Shown: one piece after another, positions 6,186 to 7,194 of the stretch
How positions within the stretch are numbered: the stretch's first letter is position 1
How the letters are laid out: the number at the start of each line of letters is the position of its first letter
Assembly: GCA_902766305.1 (NCBI GenBank)
Contig: CACXDE010000099.1
Coordinates: 1 to 7,194 of the forward strand
DNA from: an uncultured Ruminococcus sp.
Lineage (GTDB): Bacteria > Bacillota > Clostridia > Oscillospirales > Acutalibacteraceae
DNA: 7,194 nucleotides
Reading direction: 5' to 3'
Program-made: the position numbers and the translations under genes
The notes under the pieces: model-generated
The model's input: only the letters and a program-made list of their open reading frames with translations
Database searches by the model: none
What the model was told of the DNA's origin: nothing

Positions 6186-6429
6186 TTACTCCGACTGTAC
6201 CGGCATTACTCCGTAACGATCCCCTTCCGCGCTGTCTGATATCGTCATTATGACAACCATCCGCCGTTCATTTCTCCCCCTCATTTTCAATTCTTTTAGC
6301 CTTGCGTTCAAGTCTGCCTGTATGGTCGGGATAGTCCGCGACAGAAAATTCTATATACAGTTCTGACCAGTCGTGATAGTTGACCTCCTCTCGTATCCTC
6401 AGGGCTCCGCCCCGAACCCTGCCGAGGGT
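6186..6429 (-). pseudogene. Remnant(s) of an unrecognised minus-strand gene
   Basis: Two overlapping minus-strand frames look protein-like but lack proper beginnings. One is open from 6429 down to a TGA at 6268-6270 and contains EEVNYHDWSELYIEFSVADY followed by a charged helix ending KRIENEGEK; it has no ATG, GTG or TTG start. The other is open from 6350 down to a TAA at 6186-6188 and ends MVVIMTISDSAEGDRYGVM plus PVQSE; its first ATG is deep inside. A frameshift between the two would join them into one gene tail, or one frame may be chance. The upstream edge coincides with the GC-rich palindrome at 6397-6430, which may have interrupted the gene. I recognise no family. The adjoining stretch 6077-6185 holds no supported gene. 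Confidence 0.35.
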
Positions 6430-6430
6430 T
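6397..6430. repeat. GC-rich palindromic element
   Basis: Nested inverted pairs are visible: CAGGG (6400-6404) with CCCTG (6417-6421), and AACCCT (6415-6420) with AGGGTT (6425-6430) across a GCCG loop, plus CCTC (6397-6400) with GAGG (6424-6427). The alternatives are mutually exclusive folds. The core GGGCTCCGCCCC resembles short palindromic elements scattered between genes in clostridial genomes. It lies between the Fic pseudogene and the remnant downstream of it. A copy-number check in the host genome would decide whether it is dispersed. Confidence 0.5.
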
Positions 6431-6457
6431 TATGTGTATACATGTAATAAAAAGGGC

Positions 6458-7194
6458 TTATTCACTGCATTTTATGCCGAAACAGTCCATGTATTTTCTG
6501 AATCTGTCCTGAGCCGTCAGACAGGTATCACGCAGATAACCCTTTTCGTTTTTTCATTCCTGCAAACCTCTGTAATAAAATTCCTTTATATCGTCCTCGA
6601 TGATAAACGGGACAATATCATTCCTCAGACATTCCTTGAAAAGGATAAGCCTGCCGACTCTGCCGTTTCCGTCCTGAAAGGGGTGTATACGCTCGAAATC
6701 ATAATGGAACTGCAAAAGCTCGTCAAGGCTTTTTTATTTGTCTGATTATAGGCTTTCAGAAGCTCCTTCATTTTCTGCGGCACCTCATCGGGCTTTGCCG
6801 TCCGGATACCGTCCACCTCGTTTTCAAGGCGCTTGTAATCTCCCGTGGCAAACCACGCTTTGCGGCTGTCGGATGTACCGTTTTTGAGCGTCAGATGAAG
6901 CTGTTTGATAAAGCTTTCCGTCAACGCATATTTAGCCTGATCTATCACAAGATCTACGCAGCGGAAATGATTGGCGGTCTCGATAATATCATCCACGTTT
7001 ACGGCATTGTCTGCAATGGTTATTTTGTTTGTTTCAAAGATATACCTTGTCTGATCCTTTGACAGTCTGCTTCCCTCGATGTGATTGGAATTGTAAGTCA
7101 GCTCGATCTGTATTTTGTGGTATATCCCGCCGGTCATTCCGGAGCTTTTTTCAAGCCTGAGCAGTGAAAGAAGATCATCCGGTATATTGCCCCG
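6458..7194 (-). pseudogene. Fic-family AMP-transferase pseudogene (5' end outside the window)
   Basis: Fic proteins usually transfer AMP from ATP to a hydroxyl on a target protein. Reading from the right edge, the intact first part contains GGIYHKIQIELTYNSNHIEG, in which SNHIEG (7072-7089) is the S-x-x-x-E-G inhibitory motif of Fic proteins with an N-terminal inhibitory helix. The active-site motif HYDFERIHPFQDGNGRVGR is complete at 6650-6706 but in another frame. The shift maps to the six-base T-run at 6730-6735 (A-run on the coding strand); one added base would restore a continuous NKKSLDELLQ-like join. Further on, an in-frame TGA at 6554-6556 stands where Fic relatives usually have Trp in the GLQEW-like segment. 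The reading then continues through LRDTCLTAQDRFRKYMD to TAA at 6458-6460. Two independent lesions argue for decay rather than one sequencing error. Coding continues past M7137 to the window edge (RGNIPDDLLSLLRLEKSSG), so the true start is further right. Confidence 0.88.

Noticed and set aside
6144..6239. Small + strand frame of 31 residues starting MDKEVERMEEL
   Set aside because: There is no ribosome-binding site before it, it resembles no family I know, and it is short enough to arise by chance.

Overview
The window looks like part of a plasmid, or a plasmid-derived island, from a Ruminococcus-like clostridial Firmicute. This rests on codon style (frequent ATA, AGG, CTT and GAG), purine-rich Shine-Dalgarno sites, GC-rich palindromic intergenic elements, and a ParA + ribbon-helix-helix + replication-initiator backbone. 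The genus is an inference, not a demonstrated fact.

Layout. Positions 1-34 hold the last codons of what is probably an ssb gene, ending in the SSB-type tail DDLPF. Then comes a maintenance module on the + strand: a Walker ParA ATPase (261-1007, TTG start), a small protein with a C-terminal ribbon-helix-helix fold that is the likely centromere-binding partner (1177-1500), an unrecognised 286-residue protein (1557-2417), and a two-winged-helix protein that is probably the replication initiator (2498-3550). Three AT-rich repeat blocks (about 103-175, 1006-1060, 2395-2456) sit before parA, before the RHH gene and before rep. Two share an identical 16-base motif, and 22-base spacing recurs. They are natural candidates for a shared centromere/operator system, and the third for the origin.

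Immediately after rep is a two-gene accessory cassette. The first gene (3586-4890) encodes a TIR domain fused to a Ser/Thr-type protein kinase domain with an unusual catalytic loop (HNDIYPGN). The second (4935-6011) encodes an N-terminal domain resembling a guanylate-kinase fold without a proper P-loop, fused to a C-terminal TIR domain. Both TIR domains keep the glutamate expected of NAD-consuming TIR enzymes. The pair is the most interesting content: a possible kinase-controlled TIR signalling or anti-phage system that I do not match to a named system. A strong hairpin follows at 6041-6076.

The remainder (6077-7194) is decayed. It contains a minus-strand gene remnant, a GC-rich palindromic element, and a Fic-family AMP-transferase pseudogene with one frameshift and one internal TGA, whose 5' end runs off the right edge.
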